Shown here piece by piece: positions 47,955-57,979 of a DNA stretch of 64,000 bases (position 1 is the first letter of the stretch; each line of letters starts with the position of its first letter). The notes under the pieces were generated by a model that had not been told where the DNA came from, ran no database searches, and saw only the letters and a program-made list of their open reading frames with translations. Both the position numbers and the translations under genes were made by a program. Source of the stretch: Camelus bactrianus. Lineage: Eukaryota; Chordata; Mammalia; Artiodactyla; Camelidae. The stretch lies in contig NC_133544.1 of NCBI RefSeq assembly GCF_048773025.1, positions 8,308,001-8,372,000 of the forward strand, written 5' to 3'.

Positions 47955-48170
47955 CTGTGACCATTTCTCCTCTTTGAAGCCAGACCGCATGTCTTGCTTT
48001 GGTTTCCATGACATGCGGATTCCTTATCCACAGTCTCCTAGTGCTTACTAATGGGCTGATTTTTCTTTCTGCCCCTCTGGGTTCCATGAGAATGGAGACT
48101 GGGTGGGTCTTGTTGGCACAGAGCTGCTGCTCAATAAAAAGTCTCTGGATGGATGAAAGGATGGTGATAA
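47955..48170 (+). repeat. L2 LINE 3' end
   Basis: TCCATGAGAATGGAGACTGG, TGGCACAGAGCTGCTGCTCA, then AATAAAAAGTCTCTGGATGG. The preceding 47480-47950 is unassigned. Confidence 0.65.
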
Positions 48171-48177
48171 GCCTGCT

Positions 48178-48195
48178 GGGGGTGGGGGTGGGGGT
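48178..48195 (+). repeat. G-rich (GGGGGT)n tract
   Basis: Three G5 runs separated by single T bases, able to pair into a G-quadruplex with neighbouring Gs. Confidence 0.7.
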
Positions 48196-48312
48196 CTGAT
48201 TCTTGCCACCCCGTGTGCCAATCAAGATGCAGGACTTCCAGCAACAGCCCTGAGAGAAGTCATCTCTCTGTGCTGCCCGCCCTCTAAAGCTTTCAGGGAA
48301 ACAAGAAGTGAG

Positions 48313-48355
48313 AAAGCCAGAAACCAGAACCAGAACCAGAAACCAGAACCAGACA
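48313..48355 (+). repeat. (CCAGAA)n imperfect tandem repeat
   Basis: Six near-copies of CCAGAA/CCAGAAA in a row. Confidence 0.85.
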
Positions 48356-48562
48356 GGGGTGACTGCTCAGGGGTTTCCACAAGGAGGGTCCATTCCCAGT
48401 GAAGGGCCAGGGGAAAGAGGTGGCCAGAGTCACTGGGAACATTCTATCCCCAGTTTGGAACCTAGCCCCAGGGGATACAGACAAGAACCTGGTGGCTCGG
48501 AGTCCAGGAGAGAAGCATGGCCTGCTGAGTGGGGAAGAGTCAAGAGTGAAGTAGTGCAGGTG

Positions 48563-48610
48563 AGGGGAGGATGGGGGGGAGGGGGCAGGGAGGGCGGGGG
48601 GGGGAGGGGG
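48563..48610 (+). repeat. G-rich low-complexity tract
   Basis: Long G runs (up to nine) interrupted by A or C. A strong G-quadruplex candidate on the plus strand, the template for TUNAR transcription. Confidence 0.75.
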
Positions 48611-49154
48611 CCAGAGAGAAAGGAGGCAGGGTAGGGGAGGTGCAGGCAGGCCTGACATCTCCATCAGATGTGGTGGGCACAGGGCCTAGACCCATAAAAA
48701 CGTTTCCATTTCTTTTAAAATCAGAAGAAATAAAAGAATGCAATTAGAAAAAATGCCTTAATAGATAATATTAAACTATCCATCTTGATATCAACTCAGT
48801 CATGAGATGTAACTTTTGATACTTTTTTACGCAGAAAGGCCCACAGAGGTAAAAGCCAAGAGTCCGAGACACGGAGCACCAGGCCCTGGTGTGGGGCAGG
48901 GAGGTGAGGGCACGGAAGGGGAGGAGTGGCTACAAAAGAGCAGACAGCGGACTCTTAGCAGCTTAGTTTGCTTCTTTGGGGAGGATGAGGAGGATGCCTG
49001 AAAGCTGGACAGGAGGGTACAGGGGTTTAGGGAGCTCCACTTTCCCACAGAGCAAGGTGGTCAGCGTTTTAAAATGTCAGCTGGGTGACAGGATGTGTTC
49101 AGGATCCCCCTGTCTGGGTCACACCCTACTCTGCCGGCTACCAAAGACCACCCC

Positions 49155-49640
49155 CTGTACAAGCCACCTAAGTGCTCCACAGTGGCTTAAAACGTGCCCC
49201 AAATTCCTCAACGCTCTTCCCATCAACATGGGCTCCAATGCAGACAGCCTCAGTGATCTGATTCTAAGGAACATAAAATGTCAGAAGTGATGCTGGGTGA
49301 TCTCTGAGGCTTGGCCATAAAAGGAGATACAGGCAGCCCTCCCACCCCTCCCCTCCTTCTTGGGACATGCACACTGGAGCCCAGAGCCACAATGGAGGAA
49401 ATCTGGCTGGCCTGGCCCACCATACAGGAGACCACGTGAAGAGGGCATGAGATCCCCAGCGGTGCCAGATCCCCCTCCCCTAGGCTGTGTGCATCTTCCT
49501 GGCCGAGGTGCCAGACATGAGAGAGGAAGCTTTCTGGATGATTCTAGCCCCAGCAACAGCCCAACTGTGATCTCACATGAGGCCTTCAGCAAGAACCACC
49601 TCACTGAACCCAGGCAGCCCCTGAGCTTGTGAGCACGGTA
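49155..49640 (+). mobile_element. MLT1-like MaLR LTR fossil
   Basis: GTGATGCTGGGTGATCTCTG with GCTTGGCCATAAAAGGAG, then CTTCTTGGGACATGCACACT and GATGATTCTAGCCCCAGC follow the MLT1 layout. No internal region. The interval 48620-49150 is unassigned. Confidence 0.55.
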
Positions 49641-49699
49641 AGGGATGAGCAGTGTTTGAAGTCACTATTTGGAAGTGTTTTATATGCAGCAATAAATAC

Positions 49700-49868
49700 T
49701 CTCTAAGCCTTAGTTTCTTCATCTGTAAAATGGGAATAATATAAACATAGCTGCCTGATTGAGCTGTTGCTCAGATTAAATGAAATAGCTCATGAAAAGT
49801 ACTTAATTAGCACAGTCTCCACCCAGAGTAAGCACCTAGTACGTAAAAGCAATGATTATTGTTAATTG
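49700..49868 (+). repeat. MIR SINE
   Basis: TAGTTTCTTCATCTGTAAAA, GCTCAGATTAAATGAAATAG, then GAGTAAGCACCTAGTACG. Confidence 0.8.
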
Positions 49869-49869
49869 T

Positions 49870-49985
49870 TATTATTATGGCCATTGGACAGAAGAGAAAA
49901 CAGGGCTCAAAAAGACTAAAGCAAATTGTCCGATAATCTCACGGCAAGTTAGATGCATCATGGTTTGACCCAGAGAACAGTTTCA
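49870..49985 (-). repeat. MIR SINE fragment, head-to-head with the previous one
   Basis: Reversed MIR: GAAGAGAAAACAGGGCTCAA and GCAAATTGTCCGATAATC. It abuts the sense MIR to its left. The following 49990-50240 is unassigned. Confidence 0.6.
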
Positions 49986-50246
49986 ACTAAAATGTGCATG
50001 CTCCCTAGAAGGTGCTGTGATGGTAATCACGATCTCACTGAAGACCTGCCGTTCCCTTCTGGGAGATGCTAGGTCCTTGATGAGAAAAGCAGAGGGACCG
50101 AGGTCAGACCCTCAAACCATCTTCATAATGTCCACTCTGCCTAACTGCATGGCATCCGTGCATGTTCCAAAACATTTAGTCTCCGACCCTGTGAGAATAA
50201 TATTTTTTAGCTCTACCCTCCTCTTTCTCTAAAAATCAGTGTAAGT

Positions 50247-50314
50247 AACTGGACCACTATGCTGCACACCAGAAACTAACACAACATTGTAAATCGACTA
50301 TAACTTCAATAAAA
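50247..50314 (+). mobile_element. Very short L1 3' end
   Basis: CTGCACACCAGAAACTAACA, ACATTGTAAATCGACTATAA and TTCAATAAAAG are the last 60 bp of an L1. AGTGTAA on each side (within 50238-50245 and 50322-50329) may be its duplication. Unassigned sequence follows to 51250. Confidence 0.75.
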
Positions 50315-51254
50315 GAAGATAAGTGTAAATGGGGTGGTGAAACCTATGAAATTTGCCAGCACATAGATTACTTCTGTCCCAAACTGTAATAACGTACAGG
50401 CCTCCCAAGATTATTTATCTAATACATATATTTACTGAGTTTGGGGGTAATAACCTGGGAAAGTTTGCAAACAATTCCTTGGGGCTGTGACGGACGCATT
50501 TTACGAACGGGAACTGTACTTATATATCTGCCTAATAAAGCCTTGAAGGTTTTACTGTTTTGAAGTCAGCCAGCAGGATTGCCATCAATCAGCGTCTCAT
50601 GCATTTGGGAGAACCTCCTTGATAAGGCACAACAGAGCTGGGAGAGCCAGGCTGCTTCCGAAGCTCAGCTGGGTTCCCGGCAAACAAGACCCTTTGCACA
50701 GGGCAACCCGTTACTCAGCCACTAAGAGACCTGGAGCCACTCCTAGCGCTAAGCAAGCTCTGTCCCTGGTGCTGAAGGTGCAGGAATGGACAGTTAAGAC
50801 AGAGACACCGATGGGGATGCTGAGGGCGGTTTGGGCTAAACTCTGGGACGTCCAAGGAGCTTCCAGAGCCTGGGTGACAGATTTCCCTGGATAACTGATG
50901 GCTCTTTTTATGATACCCAGGACTCCAAAAAGACCTCAGACTCAGTTCTTCCCATGCCCAGACCCTGAGAACCATTCTAATCTGCTCTGATGTGGCTCTC
51001 TCCTTGCATCAAACATTGGGACACAAACTTCAGAAACAGAAGGAATGACAAAAGGGCCCATGTCATGCCCAGCCCCCTCCAACCCTGGTTGCTCAAGACC
51101 CTAGCTCTGGGCCTGGCTTCCAAGAGGAAAGGCAAAGGAACAAGGAGAAAGCCACATACTCCATGCTTGGCTGGGGGCAAGGTGGTGTGAGTACAAACTG
51201 TCCATTTCCACATGGACTTCAGCCAACACTGGGCACTGGCCAAACTCAAAGATC

Positions 51255-51380
51255 ATGACCGACTCCAGAGTGATTTGATGTCCTGCTTGGCTCCAATCCC
51301 ACTGTGTGACCTTGGGCCAGTTGCTTCATCTCTCTGGGCCTCTATTTGTTGACCTACATAAATGGAGCCATTGAGAGGGT
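51255..51380 (+). repeat. MIR SINE
   Basis: CCACTGTGTGACCTTGGGCC, TTCATCTCTCTGGGCCTC. The interval 51385-52260 that follows is unassigned, apart from a T-run at 51560-51595. Confidence 0.75.
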
Positions 51381-52264
51381 GGAGATGAGACCACATTCTG
51401 GTGCAGTGAGCTCTCTGGTGGGCGGCATCTCTTCCAACTGCTGGGGATGCTTTGCCCTTGGCATGATTTGGCAGTCAGCCTGTCCTGAACAAGGCTCTTT
51501 GCCAGGGCCAAACTCCCCAGAAACAGTTAAGCATCTGCCCACTGACCTATGGAACATGTTTTTTTGTTTGTTTTTCTTGTTTTTTTTTTTTTTTAATTTC
51601 CCTCTCCTTCCCTTAGCAATAAGAAGATGGAAGACAGAGGCAGTATAATCACTCATGACCCCTGGGACATTCTTCTGGTGTCCTGTCTGCCCTGCTGGCT
51701 CTGCAGAAGTCACCCATCTTGCTGAGCATGTTGATTTCAAAGCTAACCATCTAAATGGCACACACTTTGGTTCCTGACACTGACCACTCTCCTGCCCATG
51801 AAGCCCATGGCTGGGGGAAGCTCAGGCAAGCTGGCTGGTGAATGCATGCCCTAGATTCTCTCAGCTGTGGATGTAGGTCTGGGAGCATTGTTTTTAGGCC
51901 AGGAGCAGCCTGAATGCGTTTGCAGAGGCGCAGGGAGACCCATGGCTCGGTGAATCAGGCTGGGACACTGCCTGCTCCATTTCCTGTTGGCCAGAGTCCA
52001 CGGTGGCAGGGCAGCAAATGCCAGAGCCAGTGGCTACATCGCTTTCCCTCTGAGTCCAGCAGGGTCGGTGGAGCTGGGGGTCTGGGCAAGCGGGGCCTGA
52101 AGGATACCTCAACAGGCACAGACCAGTGGAGACAGCACGATCAGAGAAACAGGGCCTGGAGGTCACCATCCGACCATGTCTTCTTTTCATACACTTATAC
52201 ATCTTTGTATACATTTATGAGTTTTACACATCTTCACTATGATAGAGATGGCACAGGGGGAGCA

Positions 52265-52760
52265 TGAAACAGGACCACCAGTTCTCTTGTTAAAACCCAC
52301 ACCCTTGCTCAAACACTTCCCCTGACTCCCTTCACCTGTGAGACACGACACACTCCTTACCCCTGCACTCAAGACCCACTCCCTACGGAGATAGGATGGA
52401 CGCAGCTGTGCTTCCGCAGCCCAGTGCTACAGCCCTACCCACCTGTTCACCTACCCCCAACTGTCCAGCCTCTGCACCTTAGCTCATGCTTTCCCTCCTG
52501 ACTCGAATGCCCTTCCGCCTCATCTCGGCCTGATACTTTCCTACTCATCTCTCAAGGCTCCTGGCAAATGCCCCTACCCGCCTCCCTCCAGACCCATCAT
52601 TCCCACCTCTGTCTCTTAAGGCACTTCAGCTGCTCTAATCAGCTACAGGTCGTTACATAACACATTTCTCAGACTGTCTCTGGGTCCTCGGGAGACAGGA
52701 AGTTTCTTGTTTACCCCCATCCCCACACCATCCTGCCTGATGGCCTCTCAGTGACGGCCC
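52265..52760 (+). repeat. L2 LINE 3' end
   Basis: CACCTTAGCTCATGCTTTCC, CTGACTCGAATGCCCTTCC, ACTCATCTCTCAAGGCTCCT and GGGAGACAGGAAGTTTCTTG are L2 3' phrases. Confidence 0.85.
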
Positions 52761-52764
52761 GGTC

Positions 52765-53690
52765 CATGTGTCCACTGCAGGAATCTGCGTGACAGATGCT
52801 AAGCATGAAAATGCTTCCTTCCGTATGATTCAAGAAGTGGGCAGGACCGTGAAAGGTCGGGGTGTGAACTTTTCATGGCCCTTCTCACGCGGATATACTG
52901 CTGGGCAGACTGGCTTCAAGGGAACTCAAACTGGTGCCATGTGTTGACCGCTAAGAGCCTATTTATATCTTCTATCTCTATACCAGGCTACGCACTCAGC
53001 TCTCCTTGGAGGCAAATCTCACGAAATGGCCCATCTCTCCCTCCTACTCACCACACAATCAATATTACTGAGTGCGGTTTGCTTCACCTGGGCTCCTAAT
53101 AAACAGGCTAGAACTCCTCTTCCCTGGTGGGAGAAGACAGAGGCCAGGGACTATTGTCCAGGCCTCACTGTCCCATGTGCACAGAGGGAGATGAAACCAA
53201 ACAGACCCCAGAGCTGTGGCGTCTCCCATGTCTGGCAGCCTGCAATGGTGCCCAGATATGGCTGGTGCTCTGAGAATGTTTGTGGAAGAGGAGGAGGATG
53301 GCACGGCCCCTGGGGTTAATGGTGGTAGAAGAAACATCCAGACAAGGGACAGGATCAGTCTCTTTCTAGAAAATTCTGGAAGAGCTCTCTAGGCCCATTT
53401 TGACAATCCCATCCAGTGATGAGTCACCCCCTAAGATGGTGCCCAGAATTCAAGGGCTGCCCTAAGACAGCTTGTACTTGGTGGAGACAGCTTGTACAGC
53501 CTGGAAGCCGAGACTGGCCCTAGAGACTAAAAGAGCATCCGTCTGTGCGTGGTTGCAGAGCAGTGGTGGGACAGAGAGCGGCAGCTCCTCAGGGCCGGCT
53601 GTTCCCCGCCCTTTCTCATCTGTCCCCAGGTCCCACGGGCTCTCGGAGAGTGACAGGGCTCTTGGGCAGCTGTGTGGGTTTTAGGAGCAG
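52765..53690. other. Unassigned intronic sequence
   Basis: No repeat or exon recognised; chance frames on both strands. Confidence 0.4.
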
Positions 53691-53694
53691 CACA

Positions 53695-54035
53695 GAAGCC
53701 AGTGTGGCTAGAAGGAGCAAAGCAAGAGGAGACGATGGGAGTGGAGGCCGGACCCAGGGCCAGGTGGTGTAGGGCCCTGCAGGCCTGCCCAGAGTCGCTG
53801 GTCACTGCTCTTGGGGACACACAGAGCACTGGCAAGCTCCATGAGCAGATAAGGCTGGGATCTTTTAGAAGGCTCCCTCTGGGGGCCTGCTGGAAAGCAA
53901 ACTGTAGAGGGCAGTTGGGAAGCAGAAAGAGTGTGTAGGAGAGAAATGAGGATGGCTTGGGTGAGGTGGAGAGAGTGGCCAGCATGGAGGGCGCCATATC
54001 TGGAGCATTTTGACGAGGAAAGGGCATTAGTGATC
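53695..54035 (+). repeat. Ancient interspersed repeat, L2/CR1-like
   Basis: CCAGGTGGTGTAGGGCCCTG and GAAATGAGGATGGCTTGGGT fit an old, widespread mammalian repeat that I cannot name securely. Confidence 0.4.
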
Positions 54036-54050
54036 AACAACTTGTAAGAA

Positions 54051-54245
54051 TTAGTGGTTCTTGAATTTTTATTGCTCCTGCGATAAGAATTACTTGGAGG
54101 CTGTTAAAATGCAGGTGCTGAGGCCCCGCCCTCAGAGGTTCTGACTCAATGCGTGGGAGCAAGGCCCAGGAATCCGTATTTTAGTAAGCTCCCCGGAGGC
54201 TTTCCTGGAACTGGTCCCTGCATCCTGCTTGGAAAAACACTGCAA
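54051..54245 (+). mobile_element. MER5A-type hAT-Charlie element
   Basis: Nearly complete: it begins TAGTGGTTCTTG, has TGAGGCCCCGCCCTCAGAGG and CCAGGAATCCGTATTTTAG, and ends near GAAAAACACTG, so both terminal inverted repeats are still traceable. Confidence 0.75.
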
Positions 54246-54249
54246 TGGC

Positions 54250-56310
54250 CCAATCCTTGCACTTGACCACCAGGGAAGCCAATGGAGGGCCGGAGTCAGG
54301 TGGAGGCTCATCCTCAAGTGTCCAGGTGAGACAAGCGGGAAGGCAGGTCTGACAAGCAGGCCCCTTGACTCCCAGCCTGGGCTCTCCTTCCTGGCCTCCT
54401 TGCTCCACTGCAGATTTTGAATGGACCCTGAAGGGCAGGAGGACCATCCCAGGCCTGCGGGAACAGAAGCCATGTATGAACACACTGCAGCTGTCTTTGG
54501 GCCATCACTGCAGCCCCAGTGCCCAGCAGTGCTCAGAACACAGCTGGTATTCAATGGATTTTTATTCAGCTGTTGTCAATCCACACCTGTCAGACGGAAG
54601 AAGGATGGCAGTGGATTCCAGTGATCAGGCAGGACCAGAGAGGCACACCCAGTGGAGGAGATGGCATCATGCCCGAACAGATGGACAGAGCATCTCTCCA
54701 ATGCCACAGGGATGTCCTGGAGCAGGCCTAGGACAGCCAGCCCTCGTGGAGAGCCAGCCTCTGTATCTATGGGAATTTCCAGACCAATGTTGATCTTGTT
54801 AGTAAAACTAAGTGAGGAAAGTCTCAACGTTCCCTTTTAGGGAATAAGTGTGCTCTACACTCCTGCTTTCCAGGTGGAGGGCTCAGGCCTCCCTTCCTAC
54901 CTTTAGCGTTTAACACAGCAAAGCCAGGCTTACTTCTTTAGAAGTACTCAATACAGCCCTCTCAGCAAGTTAATGGGACCGTGTGCATTCATACATCATT
55001 TTAAGCACATGCATTATGCTCTCAAAGCACATTCCCTCTGTTTAAAAACAGAAGCCTTGTCAATATCAATCAACAAAAGAAGATGACTGTCATTATCATC
55101 CATTTTCTTAATGAAAAGGAATCAAGAATCTTTCGGGGGGGGGGTCCCATCGAGGCCAATGTGACTGAATGGTTTATCTGTGGCAGGACGAAATGAAATG
55201 GTGTGCTGGTCAGAGTCGAAGGCTATTATTAGCAGATAGAGGCGGAAAACCTGGGATGATGGAAAAACAGGTGGCTCTGGGCATCCCTGGTGCGCTCTGC
55301 TGCTTGGGGATGCTGACGAGGCACACAGAGCCGCTCAGCACTGTGTACTAAGGAGCAGCATGTACTAAGAAGCAAGGAGAATACACGGACCCTCCCGAAC
55401 ACCCCACCTGCCCTTGTGACTCTGGTTTCAATGATGCTGATTGCAGATACAAAGGCACGACCTCACAGTCCACCAGGAGGGCTTACAAAGTTGTGGGCTA
55501 TGAACCCTGTGTAAAGTCTCCTTTACACCTGTCATAAGCCACATACGAAGGCAGCATGGACACATCTAAGATTCTTCAGTAAATTTATTTGGTGATTCTC
55601 GATGCTGGAAATGGAGGCTGAATCACTTCTACTTACCATGCCCCAAATAATGGTTCACAGGAATCACAATGCAGAGGCCCGGGACTTCACTGCCTTCCTG
55701 CCCTACCCTCGGTGCCTCTGTGTGGCTGCTTTTGCATTTTCTGCCATTTGAATAGCCATAAATACAAAAAATCTGACCCAGAGCTGCCATGATCTCAAGG
55801 TTTGGGTCTCACTGGGGACAGGCAACGTAATTTCTCATTCACCAAATCGAAAAGTTGTTCTGGCTGCTAAGGTGCCTTGGTATTTTACAGATGACAGATG
55901 AATCACAATTGAGTTTTTCAACTCATTCTGCCTGCTTTCTCTTGTTAATCACCTATCACGAGAAGCCTGAAGCTCTTGGCATGTGAGCCACTTAGTCATC
56001 CAGAAGAGGTTGGAGGGAGGGTCCTGCTTGTTAAGACATCACTCCTATGATGTGGGCAAGGCCAGCATCAGTGCTGGAAGGATTTAAACTGCTGGCAAAG
56101 AGAGCCACTCGAGGATCATTACTAGAACAGAAGGACGGGTGATTTCAATGACTCCCTTTTACTCCCTGTCAATTTTGTGTTGCAGCTGGGATTCTGGAAT
56201 CTCCTGCCGTGGGGAAGGATGACACTCAGCCAGATCTGTAGAGCTACCAGCACAGAACAGCAGCAGCTCTACTAACATGGGTGGACTTCCGCAGACCCCA
56301 CGAAATATTC
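54250..56310. other. Unassigned intronic sequence, largely repeat-free
   Basis: No clear repeat apart from a G-run at 55135-55144. It may hold regulatory DNA, as it lies 5-7 kb inside the gene from the CpG island. Frames such as 140 codons at 54554-54132 overlap antisense frames and the MER5A copy. Confidence 0.4.
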
Positions 56311-56329
56311 GCTGTGACTACATCTCTAG

Positions 56330-56668
56330 TCAGTGGCTTGAAAAGTTCTCCAAAACTGACGTTTCCTCTTCTAAGTCCTGCACATTCGTAAGAGCTGTAA
56401 GTGAACCTTTAAGTTCTTGTATTTGTTTCTCTAATTTCCTTCTCTGGTTGGTAGTTTGGGGGAGGATTAACCCATGCGGCATCCTGGTGGAGGAGCCACA
56501 TTCTTTTCGAAAGCTTCTGTTATATAACTTTAATTCTGTGTCCCTTTTCAAGAGATATAGGGTGGCCACATCTTCCAAAGTGTCCCCTGTGCCAGCTTGT
56601 GATCCCTTCCCACAGAACCCAGGTGACATGGGTCCTAAAGGAGCAATTTCAGCTCCCCAACCCCTGAA
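56330..56668 (-). other. Unrecognised 110-codon frame with splice acceptor and coiled-coil-like end
   Basis: On the minus strand an acceptor-like TAGTTTTTCAG leads straight into a frame that stays open for about 110 codons and ends with TGA at 56330-56332. An internal ATG at 56629 opens 99 codons. The C-terminal third looks like a coiled coil: NQRRKLEKQIQELKGSL, then a second helix with LEEETSVLEN. The middle is basic and polar (LYLLKRDTELKLYNRSF). I do not recognise the protein. No good donor follows, so it would be a terminal exon. No poly(A) tract or target duplication marks it as a retrocopy, although a decayed one cannot be excluded. It sits in the presumed TUNAR intron on the same strand, 4 kb from the CpG island, so it could be an alternative exon. 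The antisense 133-codon frame looks like a shadow. Confidence 0.35.
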
Positions 56669-56929
56669 AAACTACTAACACTAACCCTTGAAGTGTGACA
56701 CTTGGCTTATTTCTGAATATCTTGTGAATCGAATACATTTGACACAGAGGTCAAAGAACTCTAACGCCTCGGATTCAGATGTCTCTCAAGAGCCAAATCT
56801 CCCCCACATGTTACTGACGTCGGAAGTTCTCTCTCTGCGCCACGGTGTTATTTAGGAAAGAGGAAGGACATGATTTGGTTTCCAGACACACTGCAGCATC
56901 AGTGGGAACGAAGTGTGGCAGCAAGAGGG

Positions 56930-57085
56930 TGGTTTCAACCCTGGCAGAGTGTATCTGCAGTCGTACTCGGTTCTGCCTTTCAACACCTATGCGAGTCTGA
57001 GCAACATACTCGGCTCTCTGAGCCCGGGTTCTGCCTCTAGGAAAGGGATTCGTTAAGATCTACTTCGCAGAGTCGTGAGGACAAA
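56930..57085 (+). repeat. Diverged MIR SINE
   Basis: GCGAGTCTGAGCAACATACT and GCAGAGTCGTGAGGACAAAA recall the MIR core and 3' part. Confidence 0.45.
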
Positions 57086-57089
57086 ATGT

Positions 57090-57855
57090 TTAGAGACTGG
57101 TGGTTCCTTTCTTCCATCACCTCCTCTCCACTCTCTTTATCTGGTAATGACTGTAGCTTCGCAAGAAACCTGACCTCTGACCGCAGACTATTTAGTGTTA
57201 CAAGCGAAGCTGCAGAGAACCCGGCAAAAACGCCACTGCCAAATCTCCGAACTCCTCACCATTTTTCAGCTTCAGCTGCATTCAAGGCTCTAATTAAAGT
57301 ACTTTCCATTTTCAAAACAACAACAAACAGTAATTACATCCTTCCCCTCCTACCTTCCAGGAATGGCCAGAGACTAAGGCAAAACCTCCACGTCCCCTGC
57401 ACCTCGATCTATATAGCTAGAAGGTCACCTTCCTCTTACCCCACTGACCCAAATTACATAGTGACTCCTGCCACACGGACCCTAGAGAGGGTCACGGCTC
57501 ACCCTGGCCCTCTCCACGTGTGCCGAGCCTCCACAGCACAATGGAGCCCTGATGGGGAAGCTGGCAGCATCGCCTTTAAGATGAAAGTTCTATCATTACA
57601 CATTCAGGGTGGAGTCCCTGCTTAGGGTAAGCAATACAATTTTTTTCTATAATGATAGGTTCCTTACTGTTTATATGAATGTCTAATTGAAAATGTTATG
57701 TAACCTTAAAGTATGGAGCATTCTGGAGCTATTAGTAACCAGCTGCATCCCAACTTGGAGGACCCTTCCAGCTCCAAGTTGGAGGGACTCGCCTGGCACC
57801 AATACACACACATGCATGTGGACACGGAGACATACAAACATACATACTGGTGCCA
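57090..57855. other. Unassigned intronic sequence
   Basis: Holds a 179-codon plus frame (57086-57625) without domains; it starts at the edge of a MIR copy and has no splice support. I treat it as chance. Confidence 0.35.
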
Positions 57856-57859
57856 TAGA

Positions 57860-57975
57860 CGTAAATTAAGACCCAGAGAATGGGGATAACTTGTCCAAGG
57901 TTCACAAAGCCAATTAACAATAGAGTCAAGAATGAATCCCAGGTCTCCTGGCCTCCAGAGGCTGCTCCTTTCCGC
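57860..57975 (-). repeat. MIR SINE
   Basis: Reversed MIR: AACTTGTCCAAGGTTCACAA, then CAGGTCTCCTGGCCTCCAG. Confidence 0.7.
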
Positions 57976-57979
57976 TCCA

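Noticed and set aside
49700-49985. CRISPR-like or other designed repeat array
   Set aside because: The repeated phrases across the window are dispersed MIR copies in both orientations, with no regular spacing. This is a mammalian genome.
53527-54027. 166-codon minus-strand frame
   Set aside because: Largely within an old interspersed repeat, with overlapping open frames in other phases.
57086-57625. 179-codon plus-strand frame
   Set aside because: It starts at the edge of a decayed MIR, shows no domain, and its composition is not protein-like in any distinctive way.
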